DNA of 64,000 nt from Sphingobacterium cavernae (GCF_008520265.1 NZ_VIQM01000013.1:19944-83943), one strand, 5' to 3'; numbered from the stretch's first letter, positions 26,466 to 38,321 are shown. Notes: a model not told the origin generated them from the sequence alone. A program made the numbers and translations.

Positions 26466-27743
26466 CTAAATCTTCCCAACTACTACTTTAAATAATTTAT
26501 CGTAATCGAAATAACGGATTGCAATATCTTGAACTTTGCTAGCATCCATATTTTTGATTACATCAGAATAATAACTGTAATAATCATTATCTAAACCTGA
26601 AAAATAAACTGCTTTAAATTTATCTACATGTGAAAATATGCTTTCCAGACTGCCCAACAACATCCCTTGCATGTAATTTCTCACCAATCCAATTTCGTCT
26701 TCCGAAGTTTTTTCTTGGCGCAATATTTCAAATTCTTTCTGAATTTCAGCGAGCGTCTGCTTCGTCACATCAACTCCCACTTCCGAAGCTATGGTAATAA
26801 AGCCTGTATGCCTCAGATTTCCGATATACGATCCAATGCTATACGTATATCCCTTTTCTTCACGAATATTACGCATTAGTCGTGAACCAAAAAAGCCTCC
26901 AAATAATGTATTTACAAATTGTAAAGCTGGAAAATCAGCATCTCTACGATTGATAGTTAAACCGCCTAAGCGTACAGCGGATTGCAAAGCATCAGGTTTC
27001 TCTTCGATGTACAATTCTGTAGTGTAAGAACCAAACTCTAGTCTAGCAGGCTTGTAGAGCTCTTCTTTATTCTCCCATTCTCTACCAAAAAACGTTGAAA
27101 TCAAATTTTTGATTTTATCATCAACATTTCCCGCAACAAACAAGTTACAATTTGACGGTTGTATTTGTCGACGATATAATGCTAAAATAGCATCACGTGA
27201 AATTGAATCATAAATTTCTTCTGTAGGAAGAACACCATATCGCGTACCTTGAAAAACCTCTTTATAAAAATTGCGTCTTGCAAGCACATCATTTTTTTGC
27301 AATGATATTTGCAACGATTGCTTATTGTTTCGAATATTTGTGTCCAACTCCGATTGAGGAATAATGGAATTTTGCAAAATATCAGCTAGAATCGGTAATA
27401 CCTTATCTACGTATTTATGCATCGTGTACACCGTCAAGGAACTTTGGTCAAAACTGTATTCTGGCATTAAATAAGCTCCATAAAAATCAACCGTGTCCGC
27501 GATTTCTTTCGATGTCAACGTTTTGGTTCCTTCTTTGAGCATCGAAGAAAGTACAGGATTTAAAATCGCTAATTGCTCTTTCAATAAAATATTATCAAAA
27601 GTGAATTCCAATTTTATTAAATCCAAATCAGGAGCCTGGAAAATAAAAGTTTTCAAGCCATTCGGATAAACCAACTTTTCTGGCTCCACAAGGTTAATAC
27701 CTTTTATCTCTTTGAAATCAGGTGCTATCGTTCTATTCTGCAT
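26466..27743 (-). CDS. M16-family peptidase, catalytically inactive subunit
   Basis: 425-residue M16 (insulinase-like) protein without the HxxEH zinc motif. The region where it should lie reads FDNILLKEQLAILNPVLSSML. It keeps the M16 C-terminal features FVNTLFGGFFGSRLMRNIREEKGYTYSI. Such subunits pair with an active M16 subunit, here the gene just upstream, with an 11-base overlap. No signal peptide is seen, so the pair is cytosolic or attached some other way. Confidence 0.9.
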   Translation of the reverse strand: MQNRTIAPDFKEIKGINLVEPEKLVYPNGLKTFIFQAPDLDLIKLEFTFDNILLKEQLAILNPVLSSMLKEGTKTLTSKEIADTVDFYGAYLMPEYSFDQSSLTVYTMHKYVDKVLPILADILQNSIIPQSELDTNIRNNKQSLQISLQKNDVLARRNFYKEVFQGTRYGVLPTEEIYDSISRDAILALYRRQIQPSNCNLFVAGNVDDKIKNLISTFFGREWENKEELYKPARLEFGSYTTELYIEEKPDALQSAVRLGGLTINRRDADFPALQFVNTLFGGFFGSRLMRNIREEKGYTYSIGSYIGNLRHTGFITIASEVGVDVTKQTLAEIQKEFEILRQEKTSEDEIGLVRNYMQGMLLGSLESIFSHVDKFKAVYFSGLDNDYYSYYSDVIKNMDASKVQDIAIRYFDYDKLFKVVVGKI

Positions 27744-28986
27744 TTTCCTTCTCTTTTGATTTGTAAAAAAGTGTGGAAGAATTTTCTTTCGAAAACAGCT
27801 CCTTAGCTACACGTTGGACATCTTCAGCTGTCACTGCTGCGTATTTTGCGACTTCTTGATTATAATCTTCCGCCTGACTTAGCATTTCAAAAAATGCTAA
27901 ATTCATCGCTTTATCCAAAATAGATAATTCCGCAAAAAGCATCGTCGATTCTACTTTATTCTTAACCTTTTGAAGTTCTGATTCTTCTACTTTTTCGGAT
28001 TTAATTTTCTCTAGCTCCTTCCAAATATGTTGCTCAGCTTCCTCTAATGGAACACCAGCTAAAGGTTTGCCTTCAACCACAAACATATTGGTATCTATGC
28101 TGCCCATCATATATGCATTAATCTCACTAAAGTGTTGATTTTCTTTTACCAAAGAACGATACAAGCGCGAAGATGAACCCCGAGATAGCAAATCAGAAAT
28201 CAAATCAGTGGTATAGTAATCTGGAGACAAACGCTCAACTCCATGAAATGCAATATAAATAGCATCTACAGGTACATCGGCCTCTACGATTTCTTGACGC
28301 GCCTCCTCTTGTTTTGGTTCTTGCGGCAGATTTCTTTCGTACGCATTTCCTGCCGGAATATCTGCAAACCATTTTTCAGATAGTGCTTTCACTTCTTCCA
28401 AAGTTACATCACCAGCTACGACCATAATAGCATTTTGAGGGGTATAGAATTTATGGAAAAATGCTTTAACATCTTCCATTTTTGCATCCTCAATATGTTT
28501 CAATTCCTTACCAATCGTTGCCCATCGATAAGGATGAACCTTATAAGCTAGTGGTCGTAATTTTAAATATACATCTCCGTAAGGCTGATTCAGATAACGT
28601 TGCTTAAACTCCTCACAAACTACTTGACGCTGAACTTCTAAACTCTGATCACTGAAAGCTAAACTTAACATTCTATCACTTTCCAACCAAAATGCTGTTT
28701 CAAGATTATCCGAAGGAAGAGTGATGTAGTAATTGGTAATATCGTTACTTGTAAATGCATTATTTTCACCGCCGACAGATTGCAACGGCGCATCGTAATT
28801 CGGAATATTAACCGAACCTCCAAACATCAAATGCTCAAACAAATGGGCAAATCCTGTTTGATCAGGCGATTCATCGCGAGCCCCTACTTTATATAGAATA
28901 TTCACCACCGCCATAGCCGTAGTATGGTCTTCATGAACCAAAACTGTCAAACCATTATCTAGTTTGAAACGATTAAAATTTATCAT
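27733..28986 (-). CDS. M16-family zinc peptidase, catalytic subunit
   Basis: 417 residues. The inverted zinc motif H48-L-F-E51-H52 lies in GFAHLFEHLMFGG. EVQRQVVCEEFKQR carries the third ligand Glu about 75 residues on. The C-terminal ISDLLSRGSSSRLYRSLV is the substrate-contact region. It probably degrades peptides as a heterodimer with the downstream inactive subunit. Gap to hemF is 13 bases, so hemF, both M16 genes and gpsA may share a transcript. Confidence 0.92.
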   Translation of the reverse strand: MINFNRFKLDNGLTVLVHEDHTTAMAVVNILYKVGARDESPDQTGFAHLFEHLMFGGSVNIPNYDAPLQSVGGENNAFTSNDITNYYITLPSDNLETAFWLESDRMLSLAFSDQSLEVQRQVVCEEFKQRYLNQPYGDVYLKLRPLAYKVHPYRWATIGKELKHIEDAKMEDVKAFFHKFYTPQNAIMVVAGDVTLEEVKALSEKWFADIPAGNAYERNLPQEPKQEEARQEIVEADVPVDAIYIAFHGVERLSPDYYTTDLISDLLSRGSSSRLYRSLVKENQHFSEINAYMMGSIDTNMFVVEGKPLAGVPLEEAEQHIWKELEKIKSEKVEESELQKVKNKVESTMLFAELSILDKAMNLAFFEMLSQAEDYNQEVAKYAAVTAEDVQRVAKELFSKENSSTLFYKSKEKENAE

Positions 28987-28999
28987 TAATAATTGATAA

Positions 29000-29893
29000 T
29001 TATACCCACTGAATACCTTTCTTCAGCAAATCTAAAGTTTTTTGCTCTTCTGATCCTGGTTCTGCTTTGAAGTCATAAAACCAATTCGCTTGCGCTGGTA
29101 AGCTCATCAAAATCGATTCAATACGTCCATTGGTTTCCAATCCAAATTTAGTCCCTGAATCGTAAACTAAGTTAAATTCTACATAACGTCCGCGACGCAA
29201 CAATTGCCAATCTTTTTCACGCTGTGTGAAAGATTGATGACGATGTTTATTAACTAACTCAATATATGTTGGTGCAAAAGCTCTTCCCAAATCACATGAG
29301 AAATTAAAAATTTCTTCATAGCTCAAGCCTGTTTTTTCGGGAGTTAATTTATCATAAAATACACCACCAATACCACGTGTTTCGTTTCTGTGTTTAATAA
29401 AGAAGTAATTATCAGCCCATGTCTTAAACTCAGCGTAGAATGTTTCTTTGTGCTTATCACACACATTTTTAAGTTGTTGATGGAAAAATGCTGCGTCATC
29501 TTCCACGACATAATGCGGTGTCAAATCAATACCACCTCCGAACCAACGAATCTGCTCATTCAACTCAAAATAACGAATATTCATGTGAATAATAGGCACA
29601 TGCGGATTATTCGGGTGTATAACGATAGAAACTCCAGTCGCGAAAAAATCATCCTCATCTACACCAAAGGCCTTTTTTATCGGTTCTGGCAACTTTCCGT
29701 GAACAGCAGAAAAATTTACGCCCCCTTTTTCTAAAATGTTACCATTTTGAATAATTCGAGTTCTTCCGCCACCTCCGCCTTGGCGTTCCCAAATCTCTTC
29801 TTGGAATTTCGCTCCTCCATCTAATTCTTCAAGCGCTTTTGTTATTTCGTCTTGTATTGTCTGATAAGATGCTGCTATATGTTCTTTTGTCAT
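29000..29893 (-). CDS. hemF: Oxygen-dependent coproporphyrinogen III oxidase
   Basis: Converts coproporphyrinogen III to protoporphyrinogen IX using O2 in haem synthesis. 297 residues, typical. Signatures are RQGGGGGRTRIIQNGNILEKGG (about 40-61, family N-terminal block), FGGGIDLTPHYVVEDD, RGIGGVFYDKL and RRGRYVEFNLVYDSGTKFGL. It implies aerobic growth. It lies 5 bases upstream-to-downstream from gpsA. Confidence 0.96.
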   Translation of the reverse strand: MTKEHIAASYQTIQDEITKALEELDGGAKFQEEIWERQGGGGGRTRIIQNGNILEKGGVNFSAVHGKLPEPIKKAFGVDEDDFFATGVSIVIHPNNPHVPIIHMNIRYFELNEQIRWFGGGIDLTPHYVVEDDAAFFHQQLKNVCDKHKETFYAEFKTWADNYFFIKHRNETRGIGGVFYDKLTPEKTGLSYEEIFNFSCDLGRAFAPTYIELVNKHRHQSFTQREKDWQLLRRGRYVEFNLVYDSGTKFGLETNGRIESILMSLPAQANWFYDFKAEPGSEEQKTLDLLKKGIQWV

Positions 29894-29898
29894 GATTT

Positions 29899-30909
29899 TT
29901 ACGACAATTTCTGTGCTAATATGTTAACTTCTTTTATTGCTGGACTATTATTATACAGGATTTGGTACACCATATGGCAAATCGGCATATCCAATTGATA
30001 TCGCGCGATAATACCCTGTATACAATTAGATGCATAATAACCTTCTGCTACCATATTCATTTCTAATTGTGCTGATTTCACGCTGTAACCTTTACCAATC
30101 ATATTACCAAAAGTTCGATTACGGCTGAATTGTGAATAAGCAGTCACCAACAAGTCGCCTAAATACGCGGATGCATTAATGTCTCTTGAAGCGGGATTTA
30201 TAGCCTCTACAAAATACTCCATCTCGCGGATCGCATTCGACACCAATACCGCTTGGAAATTATCTCCAAAACCTAAGCCATGACAAATTCCACCTGCCAA
30301 AGCATAAATATTTTTTAAAACAGCGCCATACTCAATGCCCAAAATATCATCCGAAATAATGGTATTGATGTATCTGCTTTTGTAGAATGAAGCAACTGCT
30401 TCGGCATTTTCAATAGTATTACATCCAAAAGTCAAATACGACAACTTCTCTTGCGAAACTTCTTCTGCATGGCAAGGACCACCAATTACAACTATATTTT
30501 CTAAGGGAACATTGTACGTGCTTGTCAAGTATTCACCTATTATTTGATTTTCATCTGGAATAATGCCTTTTATGGCTGAAACAATGATTTTGTCTTTAAA
30601 ATCATCTGCCGTAAGACCTTGCAAAGCATCTTTAAGATAAGCTGCAGGTGTATTTAACACGACAACATCACTCCTATCAAATACAAACTTCACTTCATAA
30701 GAAATGTTTTCAAAAGGTATTTTAATTTCGACAGCAGTCAAATAACTTGGATTATGATTATACGATTGAATGTAATCGATATCCTCTTGCTTTCTAACCC
30801 ACCAATATATATCTTTTTCTGATAGATTGTCTGTCAACATCTTAATCATAGCCGTCGCCCAACTACCACTCCCGATGACACCAATCCTATTTGAAATGTG
30901 TTTATCCAT
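29899..30909 (-). CDS. gpsA: NAD(P)H-dependent glycerol-3-phosphate dehydrogenase
   Basis: Makes sn-glycerol-3-phosphate from DHAP for phospholipid synthesis. 336 residues. N-terminal Rossmann GVIGSGSWATAM (about 9-20), GGPCHAEEV, the catalytic-Lys region EYGAVLKNIYALAGGICHGLGFGDN and LGDLLVTAYSQFSRNRTFG are all family marks. Start at MDKHISNRIGVIG. Confidence 0.95.
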   Translation of the reverse strand: MDKHISNRIGVIGSGSWATAMIKMLTDNLSEKDIYWWVRKQEDIDYIQSYNHNPSYLTAVEIKIPFENISYEVKFVFDRSDVVVLNTPAAYLKDALQGLTADDFKDKIIVSAIKGIIPDENQIIGEYLTSTYNVPLENIVVIGGPCHAEEVSQEKLSYLTFGCNTIENAEAVASFYKSRYINTIISDDILGIEYGAVLKNIYALAGGICHGLGFGDNFQAVLVSNAIREMEYFVEAINPASRDINASAYLGDLLVTAYSQFSRNRTFGNMIGKGYSVKSAQLEMNMVAEGYYASNCIQGIIARYQLDMPICHMVYQILYNNSPAIKEVNILAQKLS

Positions 30910-31027
30910 ACTTTAATGATTTGACAAAGATACTTAATATAAATGTATAGCGGATTCTTAACTTAAATTAATGGAATAAAAATGACTTTAGCTATCTTAA
31001 TGGAATATTCACGCACAGACAAAAAGC

Positions 31028-31621
31028 ATGACAGAAAAAGATAAGATGATAGCAGGAAAGCCTTACATGGCTTCAGATAGAGAATTACAAAAAGCGAGAC
31101 TTGAAGCGCAACGCACTTGTTATAGATACAATCAAATTGATCCCAAAAATTATAAAGAACGAAAAGGGCTAATTAGAGGTTTATTTGCAAATACAGATGC
31201 ATTATTCTGTATAGAACAACCTTTTTATTGTGACTATGGCTTCAATATTAGTATCGGAAATAATTTCTTTTCCAACTATCATTTGACAATTCTAGATTGC
31301 GCACCTGTAACTATTGGCGAGAATGTCATGTTTGGACCTAATGTTGCGATTTATACAGCAGGACACCCCATTCATCACGAAATAAGAAATACAGGATTGG
31401 AATACGCACTACCCGTAACTATTGGCGACAATGTATGGATCGGAGGAAATACCGTGATAAATCCTAATGTAAATATTGGAAACAATACTGTAATAGGCTC
31501 GGGTTCTGTAGTTACCAAAGATATTCCATCAAATGTAATCGCTTTCGGAAACCCTTGTAAAGTGTTGCGTGAAATTACGGAAGAAGATAAAAAGTATTAT
31601 TACCGCAAACAAGAATTATAA
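31028..31621 (+). CDS. Maltose/galactoside O-acetyltransferase-like enzyme
   Basis: 197-residue LbH-fold acetyltransferase of the Maa/NodL/LacA group, transferring acetyl from acetyl-CoA to a sugar. The Maa N-terminal domain (MIAGKPYMASDRELQKARLEAQ) is followed by left-handed hexapeptide repeats from about residue 75, with the catalytic-His region YTAGHPIHHEIR and the C-terminal IGSGSVVTKDIPSNVIAFGNPCKVLREI. Stand-alone gene. The physiological acceptor is unknown. Confidence 0.9.
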   Translation: MTEKDKMIAGKPYMASDRELQKARLEAQRTCYRYNQIDPKNYKERKGLIRGLFANTDALFCIEQPFYCDYGFNISIGNNFFSNYHLTILDCAPVTIGENVMFGPNVAIYTAGHPIHHEIRNTGLEYALPVTIGDNVWIGGNTVINPNVNIGNNTVIGSGSVVTKDIPSNVIAFGNPCKVLREITEEDKKYYYRKQEL

Positions 31622-31684
31622 AAAAACCCTGTACGGAGAGTACAGGGTTTACCAAACCAATTATTAACCTAAATATGAAATTAT
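31621..31684. repeat. Structured tandem element, copy 1
   Basis: A perfect 11-bp stem 31624-31634/31640-31650 with loop GGAGA is followed by a conserved 34-base tail TACCAAACCAATTATTAACC...ATGAAATTAT. Read on the minus strand, the stem is followed by seven Ts, as for a terminator. Copy 2 lies at 31749-31819. Confidence 0.7.
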
Positions 31685-31748
31685 TGAAAATTTTATATTC
31701 AAATATTTAATATCAAATAATATGCCAAGATTAAGAATAATTGGAAAT

Positions 31749-31819
31749 AAAAAAGAAACCCCTGAAGCGGAGAGCTTCAGGGGTTACCAAACCAATTATT
31801 AACCTAAATATGAAATTAT
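31749..31819. repeat. Structured tandem element, copy 2
   Basis: A 12-bp perfect stem 31757-31768/31774-31785 has the same loop GGAGA as copy 1 but a different stem sequence (CCCCTGAAGC instead of CCCTGTAC). The tail 31786-31819 is identical to that of copy 1. Paired changes with a constant loop and tail point to a selected RNA structure. On the minus strand it ends with a T-rich run, so it could be a small RNA or terminator. Function unknown. Confidence 0.7.
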
Positions 31820-31905
31820 GAATATTAATTTCTACTTATAAAACGCGTATAGCATTCACTTTATTATTTAGATATTTTATTTTAACATTTTTTAACAAAT
31901 GACTT

Positions 31906-32565
31906 TTAGTTTGAAGACGGTGTAATAATTTCGACGACCTTGTCGCTGAGTCTAGTTATATCCGATTTTAAGCCGAACAATACAGTTAAAGCATGAAATG
32001 GGCGATCTTGTATTCTTGTGAAATGCCCCATATAGCCCACTTCTCCACCAAGAAAGAAACTTTTGAATTTATAATCAGCACCTATCCCCAATTTACCTCC
32101 AATAGCAAAAGAACGTTTGTAATCTATTTTGACTGTAGTACCAATTTGCTGTGCACGTGGTTCATTCACCAATCCAAAACTAGGACCAGCATATACATAG
32201 GTATTCAAACGTTTCATTTGTTTACGAGTGCCTCCTGCCAAACTTAACATATAGATACTTGAATTACCATTTTCAATTGTATGATTATATTTACTATCGG
32301 CAATCTTCTGATCGTAAGCAAAATTAAATGTGTACAACGCTGGATAGAGATAATACTTGGGATTTTTCAAGGAAATATCCAAACCCATACTTCCCGAGAA
32401 TAATTTTGGAGAAAGTACTTCTTTAGTTTTACCTATTGGTAAAGCAAGTCCAGTTCCTGCAAAATAATAAACCTTACGGTAGTGAATAGTATCAGCTTCC
32501 TTTTGCGCATGAGAAATTTGCACAGCGCAAATCAGGCAAATAACAAGTGTTAAATATTTAGACAT
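31906..32565 (-). CDS. Predicted outer membrane beta-barrel protein
   Basis: 219 residues with a signal peptide ending ISHAQ (about 20). The rest alternates hydrophobic and polar residues with many Tyr, Phe and Gly (KYYLYPALYTFNFAYDQ, TYVYAGPSFGLV, FFLGGEVGYMGHF), like a small outer membrane beta-barrel. No specific family recognised. Single gene, whose 3' side carries the two structured elements. Confidence 0.65.
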   Translation of the reverse strand: MSKYLTLVICLICAVQISHAQKEADTIHYRKVYYFAGTGLALPIGKTKEVLSPKLFSGSMGLDISLKNPKYYLYPALYTFNFAYDQKIADSKYNHTIENGNSSIYMLSLAGGTRKQMKRLNTYVYAGPSFGLVNEPRAQQIGTTVKIDYKRSFAIGGKLGIGADYKFKSFFLGGEVGYMGHFTRIQDRPFHALTVLFGLKSDITRLSDKVVEIITPSSN

Positions 32566-32638
32566 AAAATACTTTTAGGCTTTATATTCTCATAACAACA
32601 ACAGGCTCTAAAAGTTTTAGAATGTGATAGCAGATATA

Positions 32639-33247
32639 CTACAAATAATTTTTACTTTGCGGACCTTGATTGAAAATTAAATCAATGATACTTACGTTGG
32701 GAATAAATCCAGTTCTTTCCTCAAAAACTTGATAATAAGGTTTAGGATTTACGTAAACTGATTCTTTTTTGGGATGAATTAGATTACGAAAATCTAGCTG
32801 ATTATAAGTCTTAGAAAATTTTTCTGTAAACTCTATTGTACGTTTTAACTTAAGACATTTTAGTACTAATTCTAACTGCGCAACATTATAGTCGAACAAA
32901 TATTCGTAGTTCGTATCATAAAGCGCTTTAAAATCATCTTCATAATATTCAAAATAAGCCGAACTGCGGTAAGCTGTCTGAATACTCAACCAATGTAAAC
33001 GCTGCCAATCGTGATCGTAATTAATCTTGACATCCTTCATAGGCATATGCATTTTGCGCCCATGATCAATAGGCACAACTAAATTCAAAATGCCATTTGC
33101 TGTCGCTATTCCAGTTCTATTACGAAAAGTTTGCTTTGGAAAATGCTCATGTTTATCAAGTATGATATTTCCTTCATTTCGTGCAATTGCATGAAAATAA
33201 GGCACTGGAGGAAGATAACACGCAGGTAAAATGATTGAATTAGACAT
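32639..33247 (-). CDS. WbqC-family protein
   Basis: 202 residues, WbqC-like. The family start LPACYLPPVPYFHAIARN and the segment RTGIATANGILNLVVPI, DWQRLHWLSIQTAYRSSAYFEYYEDDF are characteristic. WbqC proteins occur in O-antigen and glycan loci and are thought to help make modified amino sugars, but no reaction is proven. Here it sits divergent from an acyltransferase and a GT2 glycosyltransferase, which may point to envelope polysaccharide work. Confidence 0.85.
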   Translation of the reverse strand: MSNSIILPACYLPPVPYFHAIARNEGNIILDKHEHFPKQTFRNRTGIATANGILNLVVPIDHGRKMHMPMKDVKINYDHDWQRLHWLSIQTAYRSSAYFEYYEDDFKALYDTNYEYLFDYNVAQLELVLKCLKLKRTIEFTEKFSKTYNQLDFRNLIHPKKESVYVNPKPYYQVFEERTGFIPNVSIIDLIFNQGPQSKNYL

Positions 33248-33328
33248 ATTTGTACTTACTTCTTAAAATTTACCGCAAAAATAAGTTAATTTGAGGATAT
33301 TTGTAGCATAGAAAAGCAAGATACGTTA

Positions 33329-34201
33329 ATGAGCAAAAGCATCCTTCGATATACATTTTGGAGTTTATCCAAATTACCTTTTGGGTTACTCTACCTCCTA
33401 TCGGATGTGCTTTACGTACTTATTTACCACGTCTTCGGGTACCGAAAGAAGGTTGTTTTTAAAAATTTAAGAAATTCTTTTCCCGAAAAAAAAGAAGAAG
33501 AAATTCAACTCATTGCAAAGAAATTTTACAAAAAATTCCCTGATCTTATCGTTGAGGCAATTAAAATGGCGAGCATCACGGAGCAAGAAGTGATTGATAG
33601 AGTTGAATTAATTAATACCGAAGAAGTTTACAGACATTTTGATAGCGGCAAAGGCATCATATGTGTCACCTCTCATTATAGCAATTGGGAATGGGGAATT
33701 CATCGCTTGTCATTTATGACTGATTTTCCTCGCTTGGTTATATACAAACCACTCAATAATAAAGATTTTGACGATGTGTACAACGGCATACGTACCCGTT
33801 TTGGTGCCACCATGGTGCCTATGAAGCAAATATTACGACACATTGTACGATTAAGAAACTCTCCATATTTCAGTGTCTTCGTAGCGGATCAGACACCAGT
33901 ATATCAAGATTCAGATTATTACTTGACATTTTTGAATCAAGATTCATTAGTATACACTGGTCCAGAGCGAATTTCAAAAATGACAAATAACCCAATAGTT
34001 TTTTGTGAAATCATACCCAAAGAAAAAAGGGGCTATTATTACTCAAAATTCACTACATTGGTAGAAGATCCTTCTGCATATGAACCGTTTGAAATAACGC
34101 ATATTCACAACAAATACACAGAAGAATTAATTCGAAGAAAGCCCGAATATTGGCTTTGGACGCATAATAGATGGAAAAGACAGCGAAGAGAAAAGGCATG
34201 A
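33329..34201 (+). CDS. LpxL/HtrB-like lysophospholipid/lipid A acyltransferase
   Basis: 290-residue membrane-bound acyltransferase. An N-terminal hydrophobic segment (PFGLLYLLSDVLYVLIYHVFG) is followed by the H-x4-E/D catalytic motif in CVTSHYSNWEWG, and later VFVADQTP. LpxL-type enzymes add secondary acyl chains to lipid A; others in Bacteroidota may make ornithine or other lipids. It overlaps the next gene by 4 bases (ATGA), so the pair is translationally coupled. Confidence 0.88.
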   Translation: MSKSILRYTFWSLSKLPFGLLYLLSDVLYVLIYHVFGYRKKVVFKNLRNSFPEKKEEEIQLIAKKFYKKFPDLIVEAIKMASITEQEVIDRVELINTEEVYRHFDSGKGIICVTSHYSNWEWGIHRLSFMTDFPRLVIYKPLNNKDFDDVYNGIRTRFGATMVPMKQILRHIVRLRNSPYFSVFVADQTPVYQDSDYYLTFLNQDSLVYTGPERISKMTNNPIVFCEIIPKEKRGYYYSKFTTLVEDPSAYEPFEITHIHNKYTEELIRRKPEYWLWTHNRWKRQRREKA

Positions 34202-35223
34202 CACATTACCCAAAAGTAGCTATAGTGATATTAAACTGGAACGGTAAATATTTCTTGGAGAAATTTCTACCTTCGGTTTACAACAGTACTTATCCTAATA
34301 TTGAATTCGTCATTGGAGACAATGCGTCGACGGATGATTCTATGTCTTTTGTCAAAGAAATTTATCCCCACATCCGCGTCATAGAAAATGATCAAAACTA
34401 TGGCTTTGCTGGTGGCTATAACAAAGTTCTAGAAAAAGTTGAAGCTGATTATTACGTGCTATTAAATTCTGATGTAGAAGTAATTGATAATTGGATTGAA
34501 CCCGTAATCGACATGATGGAGCGTGAAAATTATGCCGCTGCCCAACCTAAAATTCTTGCCTACCACAAGAAAACACATTTCGAACATGCAGGTGCAGCAG
34601 GTGGCTATATAGATGCCTTAGGCTATCCATTTTGTCGCGGACGAATTCTCCATATCACCGAAGAAGATCAAGGTCAATATAATGTTGAGAAGGAAATTTT
34701 CTGGGCCACTGGCGCTGCTTTATTTATAAAATCATCTGCTTGGGAAGAAGCGCAAGGTTTTGATGCCGATTTTTTCGCGCACATGGAAGAAATTGATTTA
34801 TGTTGGCGCCTAAAAAAATTGGGTTACAAAATTGGCTATTGTCCAACAAGTACAGTATATCATGTTGGTGGGGGGACACTAAATACCAGCAATCCGAAAA
34901 AGACGTATCTAAATTTTAGAAATAATCTTTTTATGCTACAGAAGAATTTACCTCTTGCAAATGCTTTTGTAGTTATTTTTATCCGTTTATGGCTGGATTT
35001 ATTAGCCTTAATACATTTTATTATACAAGGAAAAGGCAAAGATGCCTGGGCTGTAAGTCGTGCTCATCAAGACTTTTTTATCAATTTCATTAGAAATTCT
35101 AAAAAACGTAAAAAATATTCTGTAATAGAAAACAAAAATGGCATCTATCAAAAATCCATTATTTGGGATTTTTATGTGAATAAAATTCAAAAATTTACTG
35201 ACTTATCAGCAAATAATTTTTAA
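34198..35223 (+). CDS. Glycosyltransferase family 2
   Basis: 341 residues. Start chosen at the ATG at 34198, overlapping the previous stop in an ATGA; a start at 34171 would give a 31-base overlap. GT2 marks: VAIVILNWNGKYFLEKFLPS, NASTDDS, the metal-binding LLNSDVEV (DxD-like), ATGAALFIKSS and EEIDLCWRLKKLGYKIG. It resembles rhamnosyl- and other WcaA/RfbF-type transferases. A C-terminal hydrophobic segment may anchor it. Likely builds a cell-surface glycan. Confidence 0.9.
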   Translation: MTHYPKVAIVILNWNGKYFLEKFLPSVYNSTYPNIEFVIGDNASTDDSMSFVKEIYPHIRVIENDQNYGFAGGYNKVLEKVEADYYVLLNSDVEVIDNWIEPVIDMMERENYAAAQPKILAYHKKTHFEHAGAAGGYIDALGYPFCRGRILHITEEDQGQYNVEKEIFWATGAALFIKSSAWEEAQGFDADFFAHMEEIDLCWRLKKLGYKIGYCPTSTVYHVGGGTLNTSNPKKTYLNFRNNLFMLQKNLPLANAFVVIFIRLWLDLLALIHFIIQGKGKDAWAVSRAHQDFFINFIRNSKKRKKYSVIENKNGIYQKSIIWDFYVNKIQKFTDLSANNF

Positions 35224-35300
35224 CCCAACTCAATTCATAGAACATCCAATTTTCGCACTATTCTCCTAGCAGTTATAGTTCATAAAATATTGGTTTCTAA

Positions 35301-37361
<2,061 letters not shown>

Positions 37362-37387
37362 CTTATATAATAAATTTAAAAATCAAA

Positions 37388-38263
37388 ATGACGGAGATTC
37401 AAGGAGCAGGTGTAGCGTTGGTTACACCATTTAATGAAGATGGAAGTGTAGATTTTGAAACTTTAGGAAATTTAATTGAGTTTCAAATCGAAGAGGGTAT
37501 GAATTATTTAGTTTCGTTAGGAACTACAGGAGAGACAGCTACATTAAGCTCTGAGGAAAAGAAGAAGATTTGGAAATTTACAAAGGATAAGGTTAATGGT
37601 AGAATACCATTAGTAGCTGGTATAGGAGGAAATCATACGCAGGAAATCATTGAAGCTATAAAAAACTTTGATACAGATGGTTATTGCGCGATACTTTCAG
37701 TATCACCTTACTACAATAAACCGACACAAGAAGGTATTTACCAACATTACAAAGCAGTAGCTGAAGCGTCAAAACTTCCAGTTATTTTGTATAATGTCCC
37801 GGGAAGAACAGGCTCAAATATGACCGCACAGACGACTTTGCGTCTAGCTAATGACTTTGAAAATATTGTAGCGATTAAAGAAGCTTCAGGAAATTTTGCA
37901 CAATTCTCAGAAATATTGAGAGATAAGCCCGCTGATTTCTTATTAATTTCGGGAGATGATCCTGCTACATTACCAATGATGGCTTTAGGTGCGATGGGAA
38001 TTATCTCTGTAATAGGTAATGCTTATCCAAAATATGTTTCTACATTGTCGCGTTTATGTGCAGAGGGCAATTATGTAGAAGCTAGACCAATCCATAATAA
38101 ATTACTGCAAATTACTGACTTATGTTTTGTAGAAAGTAATCCTTGTGGTGTAAAATATATCTTGCAAGAGCTTGGATTTGGAAAAGATTACGTGAGATTA
38201 CCATTAGTTCCAATTAGTTCAAATACACAACAAAAAATCAAAGAAGAAATAGTAAATTTGTAA
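37388..38263 (+). CDS. dapA: 4-hydroxy-tetrahydrodipicolinate synthase
   Basis: Condenses pyruvate with aspartate semialdehyde in lysine and peptidoglycan precursor synthesis. 291 residues, TIM barrel. GTTGETATLSSEEK is the pyruvate-binding loop, Tyr in ILYNVPGRTGSN, and the Schiff-base Lys (about 164) in VAIKEASGN. Start 26 bases after ligA. The following hairpin suggests the transcript ends after it. Confidence 0.96.
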   Translation: MTEIQGAGVALVTPFNEDGSVDFETLGNLIEFQIEEGMNYLVSLGTTGETATLSSEEKKKIWKFTKDKVNGRIPLVAGIGGNHTQEIIEAIKNFDTDGYCAILSVSPYYNKPTQEGIYQHYKAVAEASKLPVILYNVPGRTGSNMTAQTTLRLANDFENIVAIKEASGNFAQFSEILRDKPADFLLISGDDPATLPMMALGAMGIISVIGNAYPKYVSTLSRLCAEGNYVEARPIHNKLLQITDLCFVESNPCGVKYILQELGFGKDYVRLPLVPISSNTQQKIKEEIVNL

Positions 38264-38286
38264 ACATTTAGGTAAATGTATATAAT

Positions 38287-38321
38287 GGAGGGCTTCATCT
38301 TAGGATGGAGCTTTCCTTTTA
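38287..38321 (+). terminator. Terminator after dapA
   Basis: GGAGGGCTTCATC pairs with GATGGAGCTTTCC over 13 positions, including several G:U pairs, with a TTAG loop, followed by TTTT. Confidence 0.7.

Noticed and set aside
31675..31710. Tiny frame MKLLKILYSNI behind the first structured element
   Set aside because: The second copy has a stop after three codons, so the tail is not conserved as coding sequence; a leader peptide is not supported.
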